In this document: piece after piece, positions 1 to 5,354 of the stretch
How positions within the stretch are numbered: the first letter of the stretch is position 1
How the letters are laid out: each line of letters opens with the position of its first letter
Assembly (NCBI GenBank): GCA_002342505.1
Contig: DDQB01000060.1
Location: 1 to 10,675, forward strand
Length of the DNA stretch: 10,675 nt
Direction of reading: 5' to 3'
Source of the DNA: Acidaminococcaceae bacterium UBA2453
GTDB lineage: Bacteria > Bacillota > Negativicutes > Acidaminococcales > Acidaminococcaceae
Notes under the pieces: generated by a model
What the model was told of the DNA's origin: nothing
Databases searched by the model: none
The model's input: the letters and a program-made list of their open reading frames with translations, nothing else
Position numbers and translations under genes: made by a program

Positions 1-2
1 AC

Positions 3-79
3 GGCCCGGTGGTTCAGTTGGTTAGAATGCCGCCCTGTCACGGCGGAGGTCACGAGTTCGAGTCTCGTCCGGGTCGCCA
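3..79 (+). tRNA. tRNA-Asp (anticodon GTC)
   Basis: The cloverleaf folds by eye. The 7-bp acceptor stem is GGCCCGG with CCGGGTC, containing one G-T pair. The anticodon stem is CCGCC/GGCGG (30-34 with 42-46) around the loop CTGTCAC, with anticodon GTC at 37-39. The T arm carries GTTCGAGTC. The discriminator is G76 and CCA is encoded at 77-79. It reads GAC/GAU codons. It lies 4 nt upstream of tRNA-Phe and is presumably cut from the same precursor, whose promoter lies outside the window. Confidence 0.97.
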
Positions 80-83
80 TGAT

Positions 84-159
84 GCCTCGGTAGCTCAGTT
101 GGTAGAGCAAGGGACTGAAAATCCCTGTGTCCACAGTTCGATTCTGTGCTGAGGCACCA
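84..159 (+). tRNA. tRNA-Phe (anticodon GAA)
   Basis: The acceptor stem GCCTCGG pairs with CTGAGGC with one G-T pair. The D arm is GCTCAGTTGGTAGAGC. The anticodon stem AGGGA/TCCCT (110-114 with 122-126) closes the loop CTGAAAA, with anticodon GAA at 117-119. The T arm is CACAG/CTGTG, the discriminator is A156 and CCA is encoded at 157-159. It reads UUC/UUU codons. It is the last tRNA of this cluster, because an intrinsic terminator follows within 13 nt. Confidence 0.97.
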
Positions 160-171
160 TTTGAAAATTAC

Positions 172-209
172 TTACCCACGGGGACTGGTTCCGTGGGTAA
201 TTTTATATT
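172..209 (+). terminator. Rho-independent terminator of the tRNA transcript
   Basis: A perfect 10-bp stem TTACCCACGG/CCGTGGGTAA (172-181 with 191-200) has a 9-nt loop and is followed at once by TTTTATATT. Its place 13 nt after the tRNA-Phe CCA fits the end of the tRNA operon. The small gene downstream has no separate promoter that I can see, so it may depend on read-through. Confidence 0.85.
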
Positions 210-228
210 AGAAAAGAAGGTGTCATTT

Positions 229-438
229 ATGTTTCCAGGCGGAGAAAACACTACTACCTCGCTGATTTTTATTTGGGGTGTTGTATTGATCTGCAGTATT
301 CGTGGCTGTTACCGTAATTTCCAGACGGGCGATTTTGCGTGGGGCGCAGGTTTTGGCGTGCTGATTCCGGCATCTATGTATTTTCTTGCGGATCTGTTGG
401 GTGTGTTGCCTGAAGGGGCGCCGCATGTGTTTATGTAA
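229..438 (+). CDS. Small two-helix membrane protein, unknown function (69 aa)
   Basis: I do not recognise a family. The chosen start is the ATG at 229. It has a purine-rich ribosome binding site GAAGG at 216-220 with 8-nt spacing. A longer reading in the same frame would begin at 127, inside tRNA-Phe and before the terminator, and is not credible. The 69-residue product has two hydrophobic stretches, about residues 10-26 and 38-59. A short polar Arg/Asn-containing loop (about 25-36) lies between them, and the C-terminus is short. It therefore probably sits in the cytoplasmic membrane as a helical hairpin. It follows the tRNA terminator by about 20 nt and no clear promoter lies between them. 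The complementary strand also has an open frame here (223-459), but that has no ribosome binding site and a composition typical of a shadow frame. Existence is likely; function is unknown. Confidence 0.6.
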   Translation: MFPGGENTTTSLIFIWGVVLICSIRGCYRNFQTGDFAWGAGFGVLIPASMYFLADLLGVLPEGAPHVFM

Positions 439-465
439 GGAAAGCAAAGATATTTTCAAAAGTAC

Positions 466-494
466 TTGACAAGGGTGAGAAGTTAAGTTAAAAT
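466..494 (+). promoter_or_regulatory. Strong sigma-A-type promoter pointing rightward
   Basis: TTGACA (466-471) and TAAAAT (489-494) are separated by exactly 17 nt: a perfect -35 and a 5-of-6 -10. Transcription would begin near 501, inside the palindrome 495-524. No protein gene lies downstream on this strand before the convergent operon, so the promoter either drives an untranslated RNA or is a relic. Confidence 0.6.
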
Positions 495-524
495 AAATTT
501 GGTTAGCGAAAGCTAACCAAATTT
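495..524 (+). repeat. Perfect 13-bp inverted repeat with GAAA tetraloop
   Basis: The left arm 495-507 (AAATTTGGTTAGC) and right arm 512-524 (GCTAACCAAATTT) are perfectly complementary around GAAA, a stable GNRA tetraloop if transcribed. It starts directly after the -10 box and covers the expected start site. It could be an operator, the 5' hairpin of an RNA, or a weak bidirectional terminator for the small gene at 229-438, since AAATTTT follows the GC-containing core. Confidence 0.7.
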
Positions 525-533
525 TAAACTTAC

Positions 534-554
534 GCGTTAGCTTTAGCTAACCGC
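534..554 (+). repeat. Second inverted repeat with the same GTTAGC/GCTAAC core
   Basis: GTTAGC (536-541) pairs with GCTAAC (546-551) around TTTA, and outer GCG/CGC bases can extend it with a bulge. The core is the same as in the hairpin at 495-524. Arm 501-507 (GGTTAGC) can therefore also pair with 546-552 (GCTAACC), giving two mutually exclusive folds. Confidence 0.6.
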
Positions 555-607
555 ATCTCTTTTTGATGATTCCTCTTCAACTTTTTTGCTTTGTGGAATT
601 TGTTTGT

Positions 608-658
608 AAAACAACCTGCGGATTTGCAATATCTTTTCTGATAGTGTAAATCCGCAGG
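608..658 (-). terminator. Long hairpin, probable terminator of the chelatase/ABC operon
   Basis: An 11-bp perfect stem (615-625 with 648-658, CCTGCGGATTT/AAATCCGCAGG) continues through imperfect pairs to TATC/GATA (630-633 with 640-643) and a 6-nt loop TTTTCT. Read on the minus strand it is followed by TTGTTTT (614 down to 608), a moderate T tract. It lies 56 nt past the permease stop. On the plus strand it is followed by GAAAAC, so it would not terminate in that direction. Confidence 0.55.
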
Positions 659-686
659 AAAACGATTCCGTTATTTTCTTTTGTGT

Positions 687-715
687 GCAACCGGATTTAT
701 TCCGGTTGCTTTTTT
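687..715 (+). terminator. Rho-independent terminator, plus strand
   Basis: GCAACCGGA (687-695) pairs perfectly with TCCGGTTGC (701-709) around TTTAT, and six T residues follow (710-715). The T tract lies on the plus-strand side, so it ends rightward transcription from the small gene or the promoter at 466-494 just before the convergent permease gene, overlapping its stop codon by 2 nt. Confidence 0.8.
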
Positions 716-1454
716 ATTCGCGTAACTTAATAAAAGCGCGTCCTCCGATAAAGAAAACGGCGATCAGATAAATGATCAGAACAGCTACAGAAAATAAATT
801 GATTTCTCCGCCGCCGCCAATGCTGCGCAACAGGTAACTGGTGTGCGTGAGGGGAAGGCATTCGATAAAAATCCGCAATGCATCAGGCAAGGCTCGCGTA
901 GAAAAAAATGTGCCGCACAAAAATGACATGGGTAACAGAATATACGTATTGACCTGCCCCATCTGTTCGTAAGTGCTCAGGAACATGGCTGCTGCAAATC
1001 CGATTTCGGCAAAGATGGCGCAGTTCAGTACAAGGACCAGCAAAAAAAGGGGCGTTATGGAAAAATGTGCGCCAAAAGCGTAGGAGAGGAGGATGATGAT
1101 AGTGGAGGAAATCAGCCCCCGCAGTACGGCTGCCAGCACTTTTCCAATAATATACGCATACGGACGAATCGGTGCAATGATATATTCTTCAATGCTTTTG
1201 TGGTATACCCGTTCCGCATGTACCGGCGTTACGCTGTTAAAGCTGATGTTCATGGAATTCAGGGCGAGCAGGCCCGGTACAAGAAAGTCAATATAGGAGG
1301 CGCCGTTCGCTGTCTGGATACTGCGTCCCAATCCCCAGCCGAAGGCTACAAGATAAAGGAGCGGCGCTACCATGCGGGACAGGATAAAAGCGGCCATCCG
1401 GTGTCGGAGTACGACCCAGTCGCGCCAGAATACAGTCCATATGTCTGCCAGCAT
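714..1454 (-). CDS. ABC-2-type exporter permease (NodJ/DrrB-like, 246 aa)
   Basis: This is the membrane half of an ABC-2 exporter and would dimerise in the cytoplasmic membrane with the ATPase encoded just upstream. About six hydrophobic segments are visible (roughly residues 21-43, 54-74, 104-127, 133-158, 167-185 and 219-238). The late block PMSFLCGTFFSTRALP followed by LPLTHTSYLLR is typical of the NodJ/DrrB branch of the ABC-2 membrane family. Length is normal. The ATG at 1454 is preferred over a TTG at 1457 because AAAGGAGGG lies 7 nt upstream and the junction becomes TGATG with the ATPase stop, implying translational coupling. The substrate cannot be read from sequence. Known relatives export drugs, polysaccharides or lipo-oligosaccharides, while the operon context suggests a tetrapyrrole or metal-related compound. 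The ABC-2 permease call is firm; the substrate is speculative. Confidence 0.9.
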   Translation of the reverse strand: MLADIWTVFWRDWVVLRHRMAAFILSRMVAPLLYLVAFGWGLGRSIQTANGASYIDFLVPGLLALNSMNISFNSVTPVHAERVYHKSIEEYIIAPIRPYAYIIGKVLAAVLRGLISSTIIILLSYAFGAHFSITPLFLLVLVLNCAIFAEIGFAAAMFLSTYEQMGQVNTYILLPMSFLCGTFFSTRALPDALRIFIECLPLTHTSYLLRSIGGGGEINLFSVAVLIIYLIAVFFIGGRAFIKLRE

Positions 1455-2326
1455 CAAAGTCCCTCCTTTCGGCCCGTCAGTTCAATGAATACATCTTCCA
1501 GATTAGATTTGCGAATGGAAGCAGCTGCGTCTACTGTTGCAATAAAATGACGGGCATCTTCGCGGGAATCGAATAAACGGAATTCACGGTGAGCGCCATC
1601 ACGCCATTCAACAACATAACGACCCAAGCGGGCAATAAAATTTTTCGGCGTATCTACATCAATCAACCGACCTTTATTCATAATCGCGACACGTTCGCAA
1701 AGCTCTTCCGCTTCTTCAATATAATGAGTCGTAATGAGAACGGTTGCGCCATCTTCCGCAAGTCGCCGCACAAGTTCCCAAATTCGCCAGCGGACCTGAG
1801 GGTCCAGCGCTACCGTGGGTTCGTCCAGAAACAGGATCTTAGGCCTGTGAATCAGGGCGCGGGCAATCAGCAGACGCCGTTTCATGCCTCCGGAAAGCTG
1901 CCGTACTCCATCATTGATTACATTATCCAGCTCAACGTATTCCAGTAGTTCGCGGATACGCGTTTCCCGCTCTTCCTTTCCCATATGATAGAGGCGTGCA
2001 TGCAGTTCCAGATTTTCTCCTACGGTCAGATCCTGATCAAAATTCAGGTTCTGTGGAACTACGCCGATCATCTGCCGTATTACCCGTGCGTCATCAGTAT
2101 CGGTGATGCGTTTTCCGTCATATAAAATTTCGCCGGAAGTAGGACGGGTAAGCATGGTCAGCATCCGGATGGTGGTGGTTTTTCCCGCGCCGTTGGGCCC
2201 CAGAAGCCCAAAGATTTCACCGGTCCCTATGGTCAGAGACAGATTGTCAACAGCAACTTTTTCGGCTTTTTTGTTTTTTGCGTCTTTGTGGGAAAAAGTT
2301 TTCCTGAGATTTTTAACCTCAATCAT
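1454..2326 (-). CDS. ABC-2-type exporter ATPase (DrrA/NodI-like, 290 aa)
   Basis: This is the cytoplasmic ATP-hydrolysing subunit of the exporter. All motifs are intact: Walker A GPNGAGKTT (43-51), Q-loop Gln92, signature LSGGMKR (144-150), Walker B ILFLDEP (164-170) and H-loop His201. The C-terminal extension after about residue 225 ends in SNLEDVFIELTGR, as is usual in the DrrA/CcmA/NodI group of exporters. A lysine-rich stretch at residues 14-23 is a small insertion near the N-terminus. The ATG at 2326 has AAAGGA upstream with about 9-nt spacing. The gene begins 42 bp after the chlD stop on the same strand and joins the permease through TGATG, so ATPase and permease form a pair inside the chelatase operon. 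The substrate is unknown. Confidence 0.93.
   Translation of the reverse strand: MIEVKNLRKTFSHKDAKNKKAEKVAVDNLSLTIGTGEIFGLLGPNGAGKTTTIRMLTMLTRPTSGEILYDGKRITDTDDARVIRQMIGVVPQNLNFDQDLTVGENLELHARLYHMGKEERETRIRELLEYVELDNVINDGVRQLSGGMKRRLLIARALIHRPKILFLDEPTVALDPQVRWRIWELVRRLAEDGATVLITTHYIEEAEELCERVAIMNKGRLIDVDTPKNFIARLGRYVVEWRDGAHREFRLFDSREDARHFIATVDAAASIRKSNLEDVFIELTGRKEGL
1461..1469 (-). promoter_or_regulatory. Ribosome binding site that fixes the permease start
   Basis: On the minus strand this reads AAAGGAGGG, with AGGAGG 7 nt before the ATG at 1454. The spacing favours that ATG over the in-frame TTG at 1457. Confidence 0.75.
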
Positions 2327-2368
2327 GGCCGCATATCCTTTCGGTTTTTTTATCCGGCAGTACTGTGT

Positions 2369-4276
2369 TTAGCTGCTCATCTTCCGCCAAATGTGGAGCA
2401 GGCTGTCCTCGGAAAGTTTATCAATTTTGAAATAGGAAGCCTGCATTTTGTTTGCCAGCTTTTTGGCCAGTCCCAGTTTGATAAACCCGTTTTCGGTATC
2501 GATGACTGCAATGGGAATGTTCCGCTTGCCGATGCGTTCCGCTTCCATCATGGCGTCGTCCACTGCATTAGTGCCGTTTTCAAGAGGCAGTGTAGCGTGT
2601 CCGTCCGTGATCAGAATCAGCACGGGATCCTGCAGCGGATCCTGACGGTATAGCATGTCCAGTACGTCTTCTGCTTTGGAAAGGCCTTTGGCCAACGGGG
2701 TTTTTCCACCGGTAGGCATAGCGGCCAGCTTTTTCTGGGCAAAGTCAACGCTTTTGGTTACCGGCAGCAGTACTTCCGCCTGGTTTTTCCGGAAGGCGAT
2801 CATACCGACCCGGTCGCGTTTCTGGTAGGCTTCCAGTAAAATTTTCAGAATGACGCCTTTTACGGTTTTCATCCGCTCACGGGCGCCCATGGAGCCGCTG
2901 GCATCCACGGCGAACAGGAAAATATTGCCGGTACGTTTTTCCCGTACCTTAGTGCGCAGATCTTCTTCTTTGATTACCAGAGCGCAGCCATTGGACTCAC
3001 GCCATTTCTGGTAAGGGGCAGCTGCCCGAAGGGTGGCGTCAAAAGCAATATCGGAAGATTTAGAATGAGGGATCTCGGCGCGTACATAACGTCCCTGCCG
3101 TTCGTCAGTGCGTGTGGCGCTGCGTTTGCCGCTGCCTTTGCGTTTCTGTTTACCTTTTACCGGTTCTATCCAGACCGGAGGCAGTTTTACCCGCATATCC
3201 GCCGCGTCGATGCGGTCATTGCTTCCTGCATTGGGGTTAGCCATGGATTCATCTTCCCGGTGGTCTTCTTCGTTGCCTTCGTGTGATTCGGTATTGGTTT
3301 CTTCCGGTTCCGGCGCGTCCGGCATGGAAAACAGTTCGTCCTGCTCTTCCTGTTGCGCCGGCGGATTCTGCTGTGCGTCTTCCGGTTCTTTGGTTTCGTT
3401 TTGTTGCGGTTCCTGCGGTTGTTCCGGAGGAAGTTCCCGCATCCGGTGCGGCAGTACGAATTCTGCCGCCCGTTCCAGATCTTTGGGCAGCACATATTTC
3501 CGCCCGGCTAACGCCGCCTCGGCCCGTGCTGCTTCCATCAGGTAGATATCGGCCCGGTGTCCGGCCACATTGGCTTTCAGTGTATAAACAGAGGTCAACC
3601 GGATCATGGTGTCGGACATTTCCACCTCTGGCAGCAACACTTTAGCGTCAGCAATTTTTTTGGCAAGTTTGTCTGTTTCTTCTGCCCATTTTACCCGAAA
3701 AGCTCCGTTGTCTTTTTCAAACTCCGTAACCCGCCGGACAATTTCTATCCGTGCCGCGGGGTCGGTCTCTGCGTCCACCGATACGAACAGGCCGAACCGG
3801 TCTAGCGCAGAGGAGGAAAGCGTGCCGCTTTCCGGCGCAATGACCGCCAGAACTGTGTAATTTGTATTTCTGTGTTCGGAAAGGCCGTCCCGTTCCAGCT
3901 GATATCCGCCTGCTTCTTCAATACTCAGTATAGCGGAAAGAATATCGTCCCGGAGAAGATTGGCATCGTCGAGATAGATTACCCCTTTGTCCGCTTCGTC
4001 GATAAGGCCGGGCTGCAACTGGCGTTTTCCGTATTTTACTGCTGCTTCGGCATCAATAGAGCCAAACAGCCTGTCTTCTGTAACGCTTACGGGAATTTCG
4101 ATCCAGGGTGCGTTGAAGAGTTCTCTGGCGCCGCGCATCAGGGTCGATTTCCCGGTTCCTTTTTCCCCGCTTACCAAAACTCCGCCTGCGTGAGGATTTA
4201 CAAGGGAGAGCAGGATTGCTTCCTTTGCCTTATCCATACCGAAGACGGCGGCAAACGGATATCCCTGCCGCTTCAT
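2369..4276 (-). CDS. chlD: ChlD/BchD-type chelatase subunit, AAA+ plus VWA (635 aa)
   Basis: This is the D subunit of a class I metal chelatase. In this family it forms an AAA+ ring with the I subunit and contacts the large catalytic subunit through its VWA domain. Domain order is: AAA+ domain (about 1-280) with Walker A GEKGTGKST (37-45), Walker B GVIYLDDAN (98-106), conserved LDRF (158-161) and sensor-2 Arg241 in GHRADI; an acidic Pro/Gln/Glu-rich linker (about 283-365); a basic stretch (about 373-395); and a VWA domain (about 450-635). The MIDAS is complete: DASGS (458-462), Thr526 and Asp558. Unlike the degenerate D subunits of many phototrophs, both Walker motifs look intact, but the sensor-1 Asn of the I subunit is replaced by Ala147. 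The start overlaps the chlI stop (ATGA), with AAGGTGA about 7 nt upstream. The symbol reflects family; no chlorophyll genes are present, so magnesium is not implied. Confidence 0.93.
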   Translation of the reverse strand: MKRQGYPFAAVFGMDKAKEAILLSLVNPHAGGVLVSGEKGTGKSTLMRGARELFNAPWIEIPVSVTEDRLFGSIDAEAAVKYGKRQLQPGLIDEADKGVIYLDDANLLRDDILSAILSIEEAGGYQLERDGLSEHRNTNYTVLAVIAPESGTLSSSALDRFGLFVSVDAETDPAARIEIVRRVTEFEKDNGAFRVKWAEETDKLAKKIADAKVLLPEVEMSDTMIRLTSVYTLKANVAGHRADIYLMEAARAEAALAGRKYVLPKDLERAAEFVLPHRMRELPPEQPQEPQQNETKEPEDAQQNPPAQQEEQDELFSMPDAPEPEETNTESHEGNEEDHREDESMANPNAGSNDRIDAADMRVKLPPVWIEPVKGKQKRKGSGKRSATRTDERQGRYVRAEIPHSKSSDIAFDATLRAAAPYQKWRESNGCALVIKEEDLRTKVREKRTGNIFLFAVDASGSMGARERMKTVKGVILKILLEAYQKRDRVGMIAFRKNQAEVLLPVTKSVDFAQKKLAAMPTGGKTPLAKGLSKAEDVLDMLYRQDPLQDPVLILITDGHATLPLENGTNAVDDAMMEAERIGKRNIPIAVIDTENGFIKLGLAKKLANKMQASYFKIDKLSEDSLLHIWRKMSS

Positions 4277-5295
4277 CCGTCAATCACCTTATCTACATTT
4301 TCCCAATCCAGTTTCTGTTCCTCAAAAGGACGGCGACGCATACGGTGAGGCAGCGCCAGATGGGCGGCTTCCCGCAGATCTTCCCTGGTTACTTCTGTAT
4401 GTCCTGCTACAGCGGCCAGGGTTTCTGCCGTCTTAATGAGCACGATATCTGCACGGTGTCCGTCTACTCCCAGGGTAATGGAAATCTGGGCGGCCATACG
4501 TAAAATTTCGTTGGATGTGGTCACCTGTGGCAGCAGTTTCATGGCCCGTTGGATACGGCGTACTTCGTTCTGCTGTTCTTCTTCCCATTTTTTAATAAAT
4601 TCTTCCGGATCGTCTTCATATTCCAAGCGGCGTTTGATGACCTCTGCCCGTTTGTCCAGGTCCTTTTCACCGGCCACATAAACAGAAAGGGCAAAACGGT
4701 CCAGCAGCTGAGGCCGGATATCGCCTTCTTCCGGGTTCATGGTGCCGACCAGGGAGAAACGGGCGGGGTGGGAGTAGGAAATGCCTTCCCGTTCTACTGT
4801 ATTGATGCCCATGGCAGCAGAGTCCAGCAACACGTCTACAACATGGTCGTCAAGCAGATTGATTTCGTCTACATACAGGATATTCCGGTTAGCGTCTGCC
4901 AGGATGCCGGTTTCAAAGGAACGCTTCCCTTCTTTGATAGCGGCTTCAATATCCAATGTGCCAACGACCCGGTCTTCCGTGGCGCTGACAGGAAGCTCTA
5001 CTACCTTCATTGGCAGTTCTTCAGTTTCCGGCTGCGCGTTGTCATATTTTTCATGGCATTCGTCGCACCAGTTAGATTTGTCATTGGGATCGTCGTGAAA
5101 ACGGCAGCCTCTGATGCACAGGCGTGGCGGTAACAGGTCGGCAAGGGCGCGGACGGCAGTGGATTTGGCCGTACCCTTTTCGCCTGTGATAAGAACGCCG
5201 CCCAAACGGGGATTCACCACGTTCAGCACTAGCGCTTTTTTCATCTCTTCCTGACCGATAATGGCAGTAAATGGAAAGGTTCCCTGACGTTTCAT
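4273..5295 (-). CDS. chlI: ChlI/BchI-type AAA+ chelatase subunit (340 aa)
   Basis: This is the ATPase motor subunit of a class I chelatase. In the family it assembles into hexameric rings that drive metal insertion by the large subunit. Visible motifs are Walker A GEKGTAKST (38-46), Walker B NILYVDEIN (138-146), sensor-1 Asn187 in GTMNPEEG, the arginine-finger region LLDRF (197-201) and sensor-2 Arg281 in GHRADI. Length is normal for the family. Between Walker A and the next conserved block sit four cysteines, Cys60, Cys64, Cys77 and Cys80 (CxxxC and CxxC), which look like a small zinc-binding loop. The N-terminus MKRQG is shared with the chlD product, fitting origin by duplication. The ATG at 5295 has GGAGG about 11-12 nt upstream, and the gene starts 59 bp after the cobN stop. 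It lacks a fused C-terminal domain of ComM type. The family call is firm; the metal is unknown. Confidence 0.95.
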   Translation of the reverse strand: MKRQGTFPFTAIIGQEEMKKALVLNVVNPRLGGVLITGEKGTAKSTAVRALADLLPPRLCIRGCRFHDDPNDKSNWCDECHEKYDNAQPETEELPMKVVELPVSATEDRVVGTLDIEAAIKEGKRSFETGILADANRNILYVDEINLLDDHVVDVLLDSAAMGINTVEREGISYSHPARFSLVGTMNPEEGDIRPQLLDRFALSVYVAGEKDLDKRAEVIKRRLEYEDDPEEFIKKWEEEQQNEVRRIQRAMKLLPQVTTSNEILRMAAQISITLGVDGHRADIVLIKTAETLAAVAGHTEVTREDLREAAHLALPHRMRRRPFEEQKLDWENVDKVIDG

Positions 5296-5319
5296 AATAA
5301 ATATATCCTCCCGACTTTT

Positions 5320-5348
5320 ATTTTATATAAATCAACTAATCAACGCAA
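5320..5348 (-). promoter_or_regulatory. Possible internal promoter ahead of chlI
   Basis: In the AT-rich 59-bp gap between cobN and chlI the minus strand reads TTGCGT (5348-5343), 17 nt, then TAAAAT (5325-5320). The -10 matches 5 of 6 bases while the -35 is weak. It would permit separate expression of chlI, chlD and the exporter, but AT-rich spacers produce such matches by chance. Confidence 0.3.
5330..5344. repeat. Heptamer direct repeat in the cobN-chlI gap
   Basis: AATCAAC occurs twice, at 5330-5336 and 5338-5344, separated by one T (GTTGATT twice on the minus strand). It lies within the spacer and -35 edge of the possible internal promoter, where a direct repeat could serve as a regulator site. 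Short repeats are also frequent by chance. Confidence 0.45.
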
Positions 5349-5354
5349 TCTAAA

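Larger units (their letters stand above)
501..715 (+). ncRNA. Candidate small RNA (about 215 nt), not a recognised family
   Basis: This is inferred from its parts: a near-consensus promoter at 466-494, two related hairpins at the 5' end, a pyrimidine-rich unpaired stretch (about 555-600) with TCCTCTTC at 571-578, a long hairpin at 615-658, and a terminator with a six-T tract at 687-715. The only open frame of note (566-649, 27 codons) has no ribosome binding site. It does not resemble 6S RNA, tmRNA, RNase P RNA or SRP RNA. The C/U-rich segment could in principle pair with Shine-Dalgarno sequences. It could instead be only the 3' spacer of two converging genes. Confidence 0.3.

Noticed and set aside
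1..160. Integrative element attachment site at the tRNA genes
   Set aside because: No integrase and no second copy of a tRNA 3' end is visible in the window.
127..228. N-terminal extension of the small membrane protein to a start at 127
   Set aside because: It would begin inside tRNA-Phe and read through the tRNA terminator; the ATG at 229 has its own ribosome binding site.
223..459. 78-codon minus-strand frame opposite the small membrane protein
   Set aside because: Basic, low-order composition without a ribosome binding site. The plus-strand frame has a good site and two membrane helices.
566..649. 27-codon open frame with a hydrophobic product inside the candidate small RNA
   Set aside because: No ribosome binding site precedes its ATG, it runs through the long hairpin at 615-658, and such a short frame is expected by chance in AT-rich DNA.
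439..713. CRISPR array or mobile-element ends
   Set aside because: The repeated GTTAGC cores are inverted within hairpins, occur only twice, lack regular spacers, and have no transposase or integrase nearby.
1455..1457. TTG start for the permease
   Set aside because: The adjacent ATG at 1454 has better spacing from AGGAGG and needs no rare start codon.
2369..5295. Magnesium chelatase for chlorophyll synthesis
   Set aside because: The AAA+ subunits belong to that family, but the large subunit is CobN-type and no other bacteriochlorophyll gene is present, so the literal name would mislead.
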